A stretch of 22,090 bases of DNA from DATFIX01 sp047617305 (GCA_047617305.1 JBLGCL010000023.1:1-22090); one strand, 5' to 3'. Numbered from the stretch's first letter, positions 7,313 through 15,289 are shown. Program-made: numbers and translations. Notes: generated by a model from the sequence alone, not told the origin.

Positions 7313-10312
7313 TCAGTCGTCCTCGGTTCCAGGGACGCCGGCGGCGGTCGTTTCGCTCGACGATACCGTCGAGTCGACCGTCGGGCCCAGATACCTCGTC
7401 CAGACCACCAGCAGGCTCGGCAGCACCAGCACGCTCGCCAGGAACGCGTAGACGATCGTCATCCCGGTGATGATCCCGAACTGCTGGAGCGGCGGCAGGA
7501 TGGCGAACACGAGCACGCCGAACCCGCCGACCGTGGTCGCCGCGCTCCCCAGGAGCGCGCCACCGGTTCCGGTGACGGCCCGGCGCATCGCCTCCCAGAC
7601 CGACCCCGTCCGTTCGAGTTCCAGGGTGTAGCGCTCGCTGAGATGGATGCTGTAGGCCACCCCGAGCCCGACGGTGAGGCTGGTGATCATCCCGGTCATG
7701 ACGTTGAACGGGATGTCCGCCAGGGCCATCGTTCCGAGGATCCAGGAAACGCTGAACACGACCGGGAGCAACGTCACCGCGCCAAGGGTTGCGCTCCCCT
7801 TCGTAATCCGGTAACTCAGCATCAGGATCGCGAACACGGAGACGAGCGTGATCAACAGGCTCTCGATGACCGTATCGAGGAGCTGATCCTGGATGATGTT
7901 GAACAGGATGAGCTGCCCCGTCGCGGTCGCTTCGACGCCCTCGATCCCGTCGATATCGTCCGCGATGGGTTGCATCGCGCTCGTCACCTCGGTGGCCGAA
8001 GCCGTCCCGCTCGTCGCGACGACGAGCCGGACGGCACGATACTCCCCGTCGTCGGTCCGGTGAATCACGCTCGCTGCCCGGTCGCCAGCGACGGCGAACA
8101 ATTCGTCGTACACCCGTTCGAGGTTCCGGTCGGGAATCCGGTCGCCGTCCGTGTCCGCCGCCGTGAACGTCGCGTTGAACGACTCGTTCGTCGCGGCGAC
8201 GCCCTGCATCACCGACAGCGGACTCTGGATGCTCGTCCCGCCGCCGGCCAGTTTCTTCGTGGGGTCGGCGTCGGCCGCCTGCGCTGCTGCGGTGTCGACG
8301 GCTCGTAACGCCGCCGGATCCGTTGGGTCACCCTCGATCAGGATCTGGGCCTGAGTGTCTTGGCGCAGGAAGTTCTCGTTGACGTACTCGAGGTGTTGTT
8401 TCGCGGTGTAGTTGCCGGGTTTGAACGGCTCAGGCAGCTCCTTCGTCCAGTCCGCCGGGTCTTCAGCGAGGAAGTCCTCTTGATTGAAACTGGTGTCCAC
8501 TTGGGTCGCGCCGTACGCACCGCCGGCGCTCACCAGCAGTGCCAGCGCGATGACGACCCAGGGCGCTTTCCGGGCTGCGGTCGAACCCGCTGCCAGCACC
8601 TGGCTGAACCGCCCGCCGCCGGTGCCGAACGCGCGTTTCTTCCTGCTCCACCCGTGGGATTCGAGGAACGCGTCGATCTCGACCTTGAGCGCGGGGACGA
8701 GGACCCCGAACACGAGGAGCGTGGCAGTGATGCCGAACGCGCTCACGATCCCGAAGTCCTGGATCGGCGGGATGGGACTCGTGAGGTTCGAGAGGAAACC
8801 GGCCACCGTCGTGGCTGTCACCCACACGAGGGCGACGCCGACGCCGGCCAGGGCCACTTTCATCGACCCTCGCACGCCGTTTCCGGATCCTTCACGCTCC
8901 TCGCGGTGGCGCATGAAGATGTGGATCGCGTAGTCGATCGACAGCCCGATCAGGAGCACCGGCACCGCGACGAACATCTGGTTGAACGAGATCCCGGCCC
9001 AGCCCATGAAGCCGAACGTCCACACGAGGACGGCGCCGATGCCGAAGACGCCGAGCAGGATGTCGATGAGGTCGCGATAGGCGACGATCAGCGCGAGCAA
9101 CACGAAAATCAACGCGAGCGGGCCGACGATGTTTAGGCTGTCGCCCATCGAGTTGTCGATCTCTTCGGTGATCATCCCTGCCCCGAAGACGATCGCCTCC
9201 ATGTCGCCGCCAAACCCGGTTTCGGCCACGTCCTGCATCCGCAGTTGCGCGTCGATGACGCCCTCGGACGCCATCCCGGACTGCCCTTCGCCCCCACTAC
9301 CGGCGGACTGCTGGGTGACGATGAGCATCGTCGCGTTGGCGCTGGTCTCGCCCGGCTCGTAACTCGTGGGCATGAACGTCAGCCCGCTCACCCCACCGGA
9401 ATCACCCGCGGTCAACACTCGATCGAGCGTTCGATCGATCCGGGTCCGGTTCATCGACTGCAACTGCTCGATCTGGGCCTGGAGCGACGGGGAGGATGGG
9501 GCCTCCAGCTGGGTTTGCTGCTGCCGGAGCTGTTTGCCGAGTTCCTGGAGCTGGGCGCCCTTCTCGGCGAGTGTTTCGCTCCGTCGTTCGAGTTGTGCGT
9601 AGTCGTCCGCGAGCACGCCTCGCGTGCCCGTTCGATAGGCGCGTTCGGCCTGCGAATGGTTCTGGGCACTCCGGAGGAGGGTGGCCGAGCGGTTGAAGAT
9701 CGCGTAATCGGTCCGGTTGAGTTCGACGGGGGCCCGTGCCTGGACCTGTTCGAACTGGGTCCGGACACTGGCCGACGGATCGGCTCGAAGGGTATTCAGC
9801 GCGGACTGGAGCTGGCCAGCCGTCGCATTGAGTTCGGTGCCACGCTTTTCGAGGGTAGCGCGTTCCTCCTGCACGGTCCGGTTGAGTCGCTCGAACTCCG
9901 CGGCGGTTCGCTGGAGTTCGCGGGCTTGCTCGCCGCGGATCGCGGCTCTAGCCACCAGGTTCGGAACGCCGACGATGGATCGGTTCTCGACGAGCGTCCG
10001 GTTGATCGATCGGTCGTTTCGGTACGCTCGTTCGAGTCGGAGGATCGAGACCAACGACTCCTTATCCAGGACGTTCTCACCCCTGACGATGAGCTGGACC
10101 GTCGTCCGGTTATCGGGACCGGTCGAGAAGTTCTCCTCGATGTATCCGAGTTTGTCCGCGGCCTCGGTGTCGCTCTGAAACTGGTCGAGCGACGAGGACT
10201 GGTCCACCTGGCCGGCACCAGCCCCGACGAGCACCGTCAGGACCAGCATGACGGCGATCGCGAGCTTGCTGTACCCGATGATCGATTCCGTGATGCGTTG
10301 CACCCGGCTCAT
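7313..10312 (-). CDS. RND superfamily (MMPL-type) exporter with coiled-coil outer domain
   Basis: 999-residue transporter with the duplicated RND plan. TM1 is near residues 14-34, followed by a large outer loop, TM2-6, TM7, a second outer loop and TM8-12. TM4 carries GLSIDYAIH with Asp460-Tyr461 and His464, the proton-relay motif of MMPL-like pumps. The equivalent TM10 motif reads GLGVAYSIH, with Ala886 where Asp is expected. The first outer loop (about residues 125-300) is an unusual, largely helical, Gln/Glu/Arg-rich coiled coil studded with N-x-S/T sequons. The family moves lipids and hydrophobic compounds across the membrane using the proton gradient. The gene lies downstream of the polyprenyl-synthase-like gene on the same strand, with an operator-like site in the gap. 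Start ATG 10312. The substrate is unknown. Confidence 0.9.
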   Translation of the reverse strand: MSRVQRITESIIGYSKLAIAVMLVLTVLVGAGAGQVDQSSSLDQFQSDTEAADKLGYIEENFSTGPDNRTTVQLIVRGENVLDKESLVSILRLERAYRNDRSINRTLVENRSIVGVPNLVARAAIRGEQARELQRTAAEFERLNRTVQEERATLEKRGTELNATAGQLQSALNTLRADPSASVRTQFEQVQARAPVELNRTDYAIFNRSATLLRSAQNHSQAERAYRTGTRGVLADDYAQLERRSETLAEKGAQLQELGKQLRQQQTQLEAPSSPSLQAQIEQLQSMNRTRIDRTLDRVLTAGDSGGVSGLTFMPTSYEPGETSANATMLIVTQQSAGSGGEGQSGMASEGVIDAQLRMQDVAETGFGGDMEAIVFGAGMITEEIDNSMGDSLNIVGPLALIFVLLALIVAYRDLIDILLGVFGIGAVLVWTFGFMGWAGISFNQMFVAVPVLLIGLSIDYAIHIFMRHREEREGSGNGVRGSMKVALAGVGVALVWVTATTVAGFLSNLTSPIPPIQDFGIVSAFGITATLLVFGVLVPALKVEIDAFLESHGWSRKKRAFGTGGGRFSQVLAAGSTAARKAPWVVIALALLVSAGGAYGATQVDTSFNQEDFLAEDPADWTKELPEPFKPGNYTAKQHLEYVNENFLRQDTQAQILIEGDPTDPAALRAVDTAAAQAADADPTKKLAGGGTSIQSPLSVMQGVAATNESFNATFTAADTDGDRIPDRNLERVYDELFAVAGDRAASVIHRTDDGEYRAVRLVVATSGTASATEVTSAMQPIADDIDGIEGVEATATGQLILFNIIQDQLLDTVIESLLITLVSVFAILMLSYRITKGSATLGAVTLLPVVFSVSWILGTMALADIPFNVMTGMITSLTVGLGVAYSIHLSERYTLELERTGSVWEAMRRAVTGTGGALLGSAATTVGGFGVLVFAILPPLQQFGIITGMTIVYAFLASVLVLPSLLVVWTRYLGPTVDSTVSSSETTAAGVPGTEDD

Positions 10313-10408
10313 GGGTGAAACGCCCGACTATAGATTGTTGTCATTGTCATACTAACGCGAGTAGTGTTCGTTCGGGACTGACGGAGAGGTGGAGTTAAAC
10401 CCATCGAA

Positions 10409-10425
10409 TTTGAATGAACGTTCAG
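10409..10425. promoter_or_regulatory. Operator-like site 1 (probable TetR target), upstream of the RND gene
   Basis: TTTGAATG-aa-CGTTCAG contains the perfect palindrome TGAACGTTCA at 10415-10424. The same frame of bases recurs at 11219-11235 with only the two central bases changed. It lies about 97 nt upstream of the RND start, where a regulator could block transcription. Assignment to the neighbouring TetR protein is an inference from position and repetition. Confidence 0.6.
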
Positions 10426-10494
10426 TAAACGCCTTGCTGCCGGCGGCGACGACCTCCCGAGAACCGTCTCGGTTCCGTGAGTCGCAGTTCTCCA

Positions 10495-11115
10495 TCAATC
10501 TTCGATGGCGTTCTCCGAAGGCGTTTTACCCGAACTGAGTGACCGGGAATCCCGTCGGCTCGAACGGAGGCGTCTGGTGTACGCTCGAAGCGTTTGACGT
10601 TGATCGTCGCTCAGCGCGAAGAGAACGGTACTGATCTCGACGGCGCCGTCCGCGAGCAGCCAATCGAAATCGATTGACTCGTCGAGCCCGATCGCTTCCA
10701 CCTGGTCCAACACCGATCGGGAGAGGATGTCCAGTGCTTCGAGACGTCGGGACGGAGGGAACTCCTGTTCTACGACGAACCGGCTCGCGAGCGCTCGATA
10801 GAGATCCCCCGCAAGCAGTGGGGTAGTGGGTGGCGTCCCGTCTTCCCGGACCAGGGCCCCGTGCTCTCGCAGGTGAAGTCTCGCGAACTCGACCGCTGCT
10901 GCCGGACCGAGAGCGGACCGATCGGTGTCAGTGACGCGGCGACCGCCGAACAGGACGAGTAACGGGGCAAAGCCGACCTGCTCTCCGTCGGGATAGGGAT
11001 CGCCGTCGGTACCGATCGGGCCACTGCCGTCGGATTCGATGACCTCCTGGACGTGTTCACGCAACTCTCGCCGCCACGAACCGAGTCGCGATTCGACATC
11101 GGGGCACAGGGGCAT
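10495..11115 (-). CDS. Degenerate polyprenyl-synthase-like protein
   Basis: 206 residues from ATG 11115; in-frame TTG/GTG starts up to 11154 are possible. The order of segments resembles the N-terminal half of trans-isoprenyl diphosphate synthases: FAPLLVLFGG, then GPAAAVEFARLHL, then a TPLLAGDLYRALASRF segment that matches the 'LLAGD' helix after the first Asp-rich motif. The catalytic DDxxD after the 'LH' position is absent; the sequence there reads REHGALVRED. The protein ends before the second Asp-rich motif of a full-length enzyme and has a Ser/Arg-rich tail. It is therefore probably inactive alone: a regulatory or accessory subunit, like the small component of heterodimeric synthases, or a repurposed fold. 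It sits between two copies of the operator-like motif, upstream of an RND exporter. The assignment is by eye and tentative. Confidence 0.5.
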   Translation of the reverse strand: MPLCPDVESRLGSWRRELREHVQEVIESDGSGPIGTDGDPYPDGEQVGFAPLLVLFGGRRVTDTDRSALGPAAAVEFARLHLREHGALVREDGTPPTTPLLAGDLYRALASRFVVEQEFPPSRRLEALDILSRSVLDQVEAIGLDESIDFDWLLADGAVEISTVLFALSDDQRQTLRAYTRRLRSSRRDSRSLSSGKTPSENAIED

Positions 11116-11218
11116 CGGTCGGAACGTCTCGGGTTTCACACGCACGGGGACCAAACCGGGGCAGATCGGCCGAGTGCAACGGGTATCCTCGGCTACCTCG
11201 CGGAGTGACTGATCACGA

Positions 11219-11235
11219 TTTGAATGCCCGTTCAG
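11219..11235. promoter_or_regulatory. Operator-like site 2 (probable TetR target), in the divergent intergenic region
   Basis: TTTGAATG-cc-CGTTCAG matches site 1 at 15 of 17 positions. It has the same TGAA-...-TTCA dyad but less perfect symmetry at the centre. It lies between the divergent starts of the polyprenyl-synthase-like gene and the TetR gene, so it could control one or both. Confidence 0.6.
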
Positions 11236-11421
11236 CTAGACATAAGCTTTTCGACTGCCCCTCCGGCTAGCACCGACGCGGTCATCGCCGGATCCAGTGA
11301 CGGGGCGATGGCGGACGCCGAACGGACGATCGCCCCCGGTCCCAGACAGGACGCCACAGGAGTGGACGGTCGGTAGATGGAAAGGACGTTTTTTCCCGGG
11401 TCCTGACCAAACGGCTAGTCG

Positions 11422-12021
11422 ATGACCGACGCCGAGACCCCGGAAACGACCGAGGGAGCCATCATGCACGCGACGCACCGTGCGCTCTGCAAACACGGCT
11501 ATCCCGAGACGAGCATCTCGAACATCGCCGACGAGTTCGAGAAGAGTCGGTCCCTGCTCTATTACCACTACGACGACAAGGAGAGCCTCCTGGAGGATTT
11601 CCTGCGGTTTCTGCTGGACCGGTTCGAGGCCGAACTGGACGAGATCGAGGACGACGATCCGTACGATCACCTCATGACGATCGTCGACCGGTTGCTGCCA
11701 CCGGAGATGGACGACGAACAGGTCGGATTTCGACGGGCGATCCTCGAACTACGATCGCAGGCACCCTACCACGAGGGCTACCACGAACAGCTGGAACGGT
11801 CGGACGAGCTGATCGTCTCGGAGCTCATTCGGGCGATCGAAAACGGGATCGACGACGGCCAGTTTCGAGCCGTCAACTCCGAGCGCGTCGCGGAGTACGT
11901 CTATTCGACCGCACTCGGCGCCGTCGAGCGGGGCGTGACGCTCGAGGATCCGGACGTGATTCGGCAAAATCGGGCGGCGTTGGAGGACTACATCGAATCG
12001 CAACTGCGCAAGTACGGCTGA
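11422..12021 (+). CDS. TetR/AcrR family transcriptional regulator
   Basis: 199-residue cytosolic repressor-type protein. The N-terminal DNA-binding domain is clear: HATHRALCKHGYPETSISNIADEF (residues about 16-39), the recognition helix around KSRSLLYYHYDDKESLL (41-57), and the family's conserved 'YYHY..KE.L' signature. The rest (about 60-199) is an all-helical acidic ligand/dimerisation domain. TetR proteins usually repress adjacent exporter genes until a small ligand binds. Here the gene is divergent from the polyprenyl-synthase-like and RND genes, and two matching dyad sites flank that pair, which fits local control. Start ATG 11422 is about 20-30 nt after a T-rich element near 11391. The ligand cannot be inferred, though a lipid or hydrophobic compound would match the exporter. 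Confidence 0.92.
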   Translation: MTDAETPETTEGAIMHATHRALCKHGYPETSISNIADEFEKSRSLLYYHYDDKESLLEDFLRFLLDRFEAELDEIEDDDPYDHLMTIVDRLLPPEMDDEQVGFRRAILELRSQAPYHEGYHEQLERSDELIVSELIRAIENGIDDGQFRAVNSERVAEYVYSTALGAVERGVTLEDPDVIRQNRAALEDYIESQLRKYG

Positions 12022-12045
12022 GCGGGTCACAACCCGTCCCGCTGC

Positions 12046-12681
12046 TCACTCGAGTTCCAGCCGCGAGTAGGGGAACGAGTACACGCGGAGTTCGGGCGGC
12101 CGTGCGCCCCCCGGGGACATCCGGATCGATTCCGGATAGACGACGCCAACCACGGGGTCGTCCCGCGGGTAGCCCTCGTTACCGGCGTAATCGGCGACCA
12201 GGTCGCCCGTCGCGGTCACCGTCACCTCGTCCGCCCGGCGATCGGAGACGGACACCACGACCACGCTGACGCCGGTTTCGCGATCCCGAACGCGATCGCC
12301 GACCGACAGCCGGTGGGACTCGCAGTGGAACGGCGGGTCGGCGTCGTTGCGGACGTAGGTCTCCTCGCCGCAGACCCGGCAGGAACGGGCGACGTGCCCC
12401 GGCGGTGGGACGCGACCCTCGGTAATCTCGATGGCGACGCGCCGGAGGTGCTTGCACCGTTCGCCCCGGATCGCGTGATCCGGGCAGGTGCACCGACCCA
12501 GGCCGACGTCGACGAGGTAGGTGTAGCCGCTCTCGCTGGCGACTTGGTAAACGTTCGTCCCGAAGGCCGTTACCGCCATGCGCTCCTCGCGGGCCCGCCG
12601 GGAGCGATCGTCGAGGGTTCCGTCGGGCGGCAGGGGCAGCGACTCCTTCCGTGACGCGGGTGCGTGTGCTGAGTGCGTCAT
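12046..12681 (-). CDS. SWIM zinc-finger protein
   Basis: 211 residues. The SWIM motif CxCx9CxH is complete (Cys64, Cys66, Cys76, His78), inside a YLVDVGLGRCTCPDHA context typical of this finger, which binds DNA or protein partners. A second potential zinc site follows (Cys101-x2-Cys104 ... Cys120, His123). The C-terminal ~85 residues are beta-rich (GDRVRDRETGVSVVVVSVSD). The ATG at 12681 is chosen over an upstream in-frame start at 12837 because the extra 52 residues are Pro/Arg/Thr-rich, lack conserved character, and would overlap the promoter region of the divergent lipoprotein gene. It converges on the TetR gene with 24 nt between the stops. Haloarchaea have several such proteins, some with roles in DNA repair or lipid regulation, but the role here is unknown. 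Confidence 0.85.
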   Translation of the reverse strand: MTHSAHAPASRKESLPLPPDGTLDDRSRRAREERMAVTAFGTNVYQVASESGYTYLVDVGLGRCTCPDHAIRGERCKHLRRVAIEITEGRVPPPGHVARSCRVCGEETYVRNDADPPFHCESHRLSVGDRVRDRETGVSVVVVSVSDRRADEVTVTATGDLVADYAGNEGYPRDDPVVGVVYPESIRMSPGGARPPELRVYSFPYSRLELE

Positions 12682-12847
12682 TGGCGTGGACGGCCGGACG
12701 GGGTCCCGCCCGGCCGACGTACCGCATTCTACGTGCCGGAGACGGGTAAGGCTTCCACCCGAAACGGGGGTTGTCGCCGGGGAGTCCGGCGCCCGGCCGT
12801 TGTCGCGACCGACAGTCGTTTTTTCCTCGACGTCCAAGCGAGGAGGG

Positions 12848-13912
12848 ATGGATCGACGCGGATTCCTCGCGACGGCCGCCGGCGTCGGCAGCGTCGGCCT
12901 CGCGGGCTGTTTCGGCGGGGTGGAGACGGAACCCCTGGCGGTTCCGCCGGTGCTGGAGGACCGTCCCGACCGCGTCTACTACCCGACGCACGTCGAGGGA
13001 ATGGCGGGCGTGGGAACCGTGGACGCGGGACCGTTTCGGGTGCGGCTGACCTACAGCTACCCGCACCGGTTCTGGACCGTCTCGGGACGGTCGGTCTCGC
13101 GGACGTCGATCCGCGACGCCGACGACGTCCACCTCATGGCGACGGTCTGGGATCCGGAAACGGGGACGGCGATCCCCGAGGCCGGCGTCTCGGTCGAGAT
13201 CACCAGGGACGGCGACCTGGTGGCCCAGGAGGTCCTCTACCCGATGCTCTCGCCGGTCATGGGCGTCCACTACGGCGACAACCTCGACCTCGAGAAGGGC
13301 GACGGCGAGTATGACGTTGCGGTCACCATCGGCGGGCTCTCGATCCGCCGGACCGGATCGTTCGCAGGCCGCTTCGGCGACCCCGCGACGGCGACCCTCC
13401 CCTTCGAGTATAGCGAAGCCGAGAAGCGCGACCTCGCCATCCGGACGACGCCGGACAGGGCCGGAACGGCGACCGCGGCCGAGCCGATGTCGATGAACGG
13501 AACGCCGCTGGGCCGGGCGCCGCCCCGGGGAGAGCTTCCCGGTCGCGCGCTGGGCGCGAAGCGGGCCCACGACGCCGTTCTGGCGACGACCGTCCTCGAC
13601 GACGCCGGTCGGTTCGGCGCCGGCGCGGACGAGTCGTACCTCGCCGTCTCGGCACGGACGCCCTACAACCGGCTGACGATCCCTGCGATGGGGCTCGCCG
13701 CGACGGTACGGCGGGACGGCGACGAGACCGCGAGCCGTCCCCTCACCCGGGCGATCGATCCGGCCCTGGGCTACCACTACGGGGCCGTCGTTCCGTCGGT
13801 GGAGTCGGGGGATCGCGCCGTCATCAGTGGCGACGTCCCGGCCCAGGTAGCGCGCCACGAGGGCTATGAGACGGCGTTTCTGCAGCTGGGGAGCGTCGAA
13901 TACGTGGCCTGA
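12848..13912 (+). CDS. Tat lipoprotein, P19/Tp34-like iron-binding domain in two copies
   Basis: 354 residues. The signal is a haloarchaeal Tat lipoprotein type: Asp2-Arg-Arg-Gly-Phe-Leu, then a lipobox Leu18-Ala-Gly-Cys21. Residues ~60-190 resemble the P19/Tp34 family of extracytoplasmic iron-binding proteins: DDVHLMATVW (93-101), a conserved PMLSPVMGVHYGDN (132-145), then a GEYDVAVTI strand. His95, Met97, Met133, Met138 and His141 are candidate metal ligands. The C-terminal half (about 235-354) repeats the pattern at a constant offset of 169 residues: Ile109-Pro/Ile278-Pro, RDGD 120-123/289-292, Pro136/Pro305, HYG 141-143/310-312. It has lost most ligands. The protein is probably anchored outside the membrane and handles metal. 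ATG 12848 has a GGAGG 2-7 nt upstream; the longer open frame upstream is not coding. It is divergent from the SWIM gene. Confidence 0.8.
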   Translation: MDRRGFLATAAGVGSVGLAGCFGGVETEPLAVPPVLEDRPDRVYYPTHVEGMAGVGTVDAGPFRVRLTYSYPHRFWTVSGRSVSRTSIRDADDVHLMATVWDPETGTAIPEAGVSVEITRDGDLVAQEVLYPMLSPVMGVHYGDNLDLEKGDGEYDVAVTIGGLSIRRTGSFAGRFGDPATATLPFEYSEAEKRDLAIRTTPDRAGTATAAEPMSMNGTPLGRAPPRGELPGRALGAKRAHDAVLATTVLDDAGRFGAGADESYLAVSARTPYNRLTIPAMGLAATVRRDGDETASRPLTRAIDPALGYHYGAVVPSVESGDRAVISGDVPAQVARHEGYETAFLQLGSVEYVA

Positions 13913-13983
13913 CCGACACGAACCGCCCGCTTCCGCGCTTCGACACGCTTTTGCCCGGAGCGTGGGAACCGCCTCGAACAGGC

Positions 13984-14193
13984 ATGGACATCGAGCGCGA
14001 GACGATCGTGGAGACCGGCGCGGCCATCCTCCCCGTTATCGTTTTCATCATCCTCCTCGTCTTCCTCGGTTCGAGCTACTCGAACAACGGTGACCTGACC
14101 AGTCAGGGCGGGCTGGTCGTCGTCGGACTCCTCGTTCTCTTCATCCTGGGAATGGTCGCGATCGGCCTCTTGCTGGCCAACGCGGACTACTGA
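13984..14193 (+). CDS. Small two-TM membrane protein, conserved haloarchaeal type
   Basis: 69 residues: a short acidic N-terminus (MDIERETIVE), TM1 (AILPVIVFIILLVFLGSSY), a polar loop with Asn-Asn-Gly-Asp-Leu-Thr, and TM2 (GLVVVGLLVLFILGMVAIGLLL). ATG 13984 is selected because a T-rich cgctttt lies about 30 nt upstream and earlier in-frame codons add nothing typical of a protein. The gene follows the lipoprotein by 71 nt and may share regulation with it. Its last 7 nt overlap the end of the convergent priL gene. It looks like a widespread haloarchaeal hypothetical; function unknown. Confidence 0.7.
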   Translation: MDIERETIVETGAAILPVIVFIILLVFLGSSYSNNGDLTSQGGLVVVGLLVLFILGMVAIGLLLANADY

Positions 14194-15242
14194 CCGTCGC
14201 CGTCGGGCGCCTCCGCCCCGCCCTCCGAACCGGAGAGCCGCGTTTCGTAGTACGCGAGCGGATGCGAGATGGTGGCACAGACGTCGTCGCGGTTCACGCA
14301 GTCCCCGTAGGCCTGCATCGTCGCACAGCTCGGCGGCGCGTACTGGATCCCCGAGTTCTCGTCGACGACGCGGTCGACCTGTCGGGCCACGGTCCGGTCG
14401 TCGATCGCCGCGTCCGGGCCGAACTGCTCCGCGATTTCGTCCGGACTCATGCCCGCCGCAGAGAGGAAGCCGATCGCGGCGAACGACGAGTGGGCCGGCA
14501 CCTCTTCGCCGTCCCGGATCCGGTCCAGGAGCGCCGTCATGCACGGCGGGAACCGTTCCGGCACGACGGCGTCGAACGAGTGGGCGAACTGGTGATCGTC
14601 GAGGGCCGCCCTGACGGCCGCGACCTCGTCCTCCAGGGCGTCCACGATTGGGTCGGGGACCGCAAGCGGGAGCCCTTCCGCGACCCGTTCCTCGACGGCC
14701 TGTTCGAGCAGGGTCAGCAGTTCGTCGCGGTCGACCGGAACGGTTCCGTCGGCCACCGGCCGCCCGACGAGTCGCCACTCGTCCCCGTCGCGTTCGGCCG
14801 CCAGTTCGAGGTACGCCGACACGTCGAGCCGATAGCCGTCGGCAGTCTCCGTCGTCGCGTCGGTCAGGTCGAACTCCCGGAGGAGCCGATCGAGCGTCAT
14901 CCGGTCGTCGTCCGTCGAGCGCAACTGCGTGTCGTCCTCGACGTCATCCCGGAGGCGTTCGGCCGCGTCCGCGGCCTCGGCACGGGCGTACAGCGACGCC
15001 ATGGCACCCTCGTCGACGAGCGAGACGAGGACGCGGGCGACGGGATAGGAGAGCAGTTCGACGCGGGGGGTTCGGTGTGGCTCACCGGTCGTGCCGGCGG
15101 TGAGCGCGCTTATCACGCGTTCACGGGCGCGTTCAACGATGGTGGACTCCCGCACGACCAGTTCCGCCAGGTCGACCTCCGCCTCCTCGACCGCCTGACG
15201 GGCCGTTTCGAGGAACGGATACCGGGCGTGAAGCCGCCGCAT
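14187..15242 (-). CDS. priL: DNA primase large subunit PriL
   Basis: 351-residue regulatory subunit of the archaeal/eukaryotic primase. It binds the catalytic small subunit PriS and helps start and size the RNA/DNA primer. The N-terminus MRRLHARYPFLETARQAVEEAEVDL is typical of haloarchaeal PriL. The C-terminal domain has the four cysteines that hold the iron-sulphur cluster: Cys234 (FPPCM), Cys306 (PPSCATMQ), Cys315 (YGDC) and Cys322 (DDVC), with the final HPLAYYE motif after them. ATG 15242 is chosen over the far longer open frame because a GTTTATC box sits 26 nt upstream and the protein begins where family members begin. It lies 47 nt downstream of the DUF429 gene on the same strand. priS is not in the window. 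Confidence 0.95.
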   Translation of the reverse strand: MRRLHARYPFLETARQAVEEAEVDLAELVVRESTIVERARERVISALTAGTTGEPHRTPRVELLSYPVARVLVSLVDEGAMASLYARAEAADAAERLRDDVEDDTQLRSTDDDRMTLDRLLREFDLTDATTETADGYRLDVSAYLELAAERDGDEWRLVGRPVADGTVPVDRDELLTLLEQAVEERVAEGLPLAVPDPIVDALEDEVAAVRAALDDHQFAHSFDAVVPERFPPCMTALLDRIRDGEEVPAHSSFAAIGFLSAAGMSPDEIAEQFGPDAAIDDRTVARQVDRVVDENSGIQYAPPSCATMQAYGDCVNRDDVCATISHPLAYYETRLSGSEGGAEAPDGDGQ

Positions 15243-15267
15243 CGCTCCCGACTTCCGCGCGAACCCC

Positions 15268-15274
15268 GATAAAC
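15268..15274 (-). promoter_or_regulatory. TATA-like box for priL
   Basis: On the minus strand the sequence reads GTTTATC, ending 25 nt before the priL ATG. This suggests that priL can be transcribed as a leaderless mRNA independently of the upstream DUF429 gene. Confidence 0.55.
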
Positions 15275-15289
15275 GCGACGGTCGATTCG

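Noticed and set aside
12682..12837. N-terminal extension of the SWIM protein
   Set aside because: The extra 52 residues have no conserved character and lie over the promoter region of the divergent lipoprotein gene.
12578..12847. 90-codon upstream extension of the lipoprotein frame
   Set aside because: It would bury the Tat signal and lipobox and is Arg-rich; ATG 12848 begins a perfect signal sequence.
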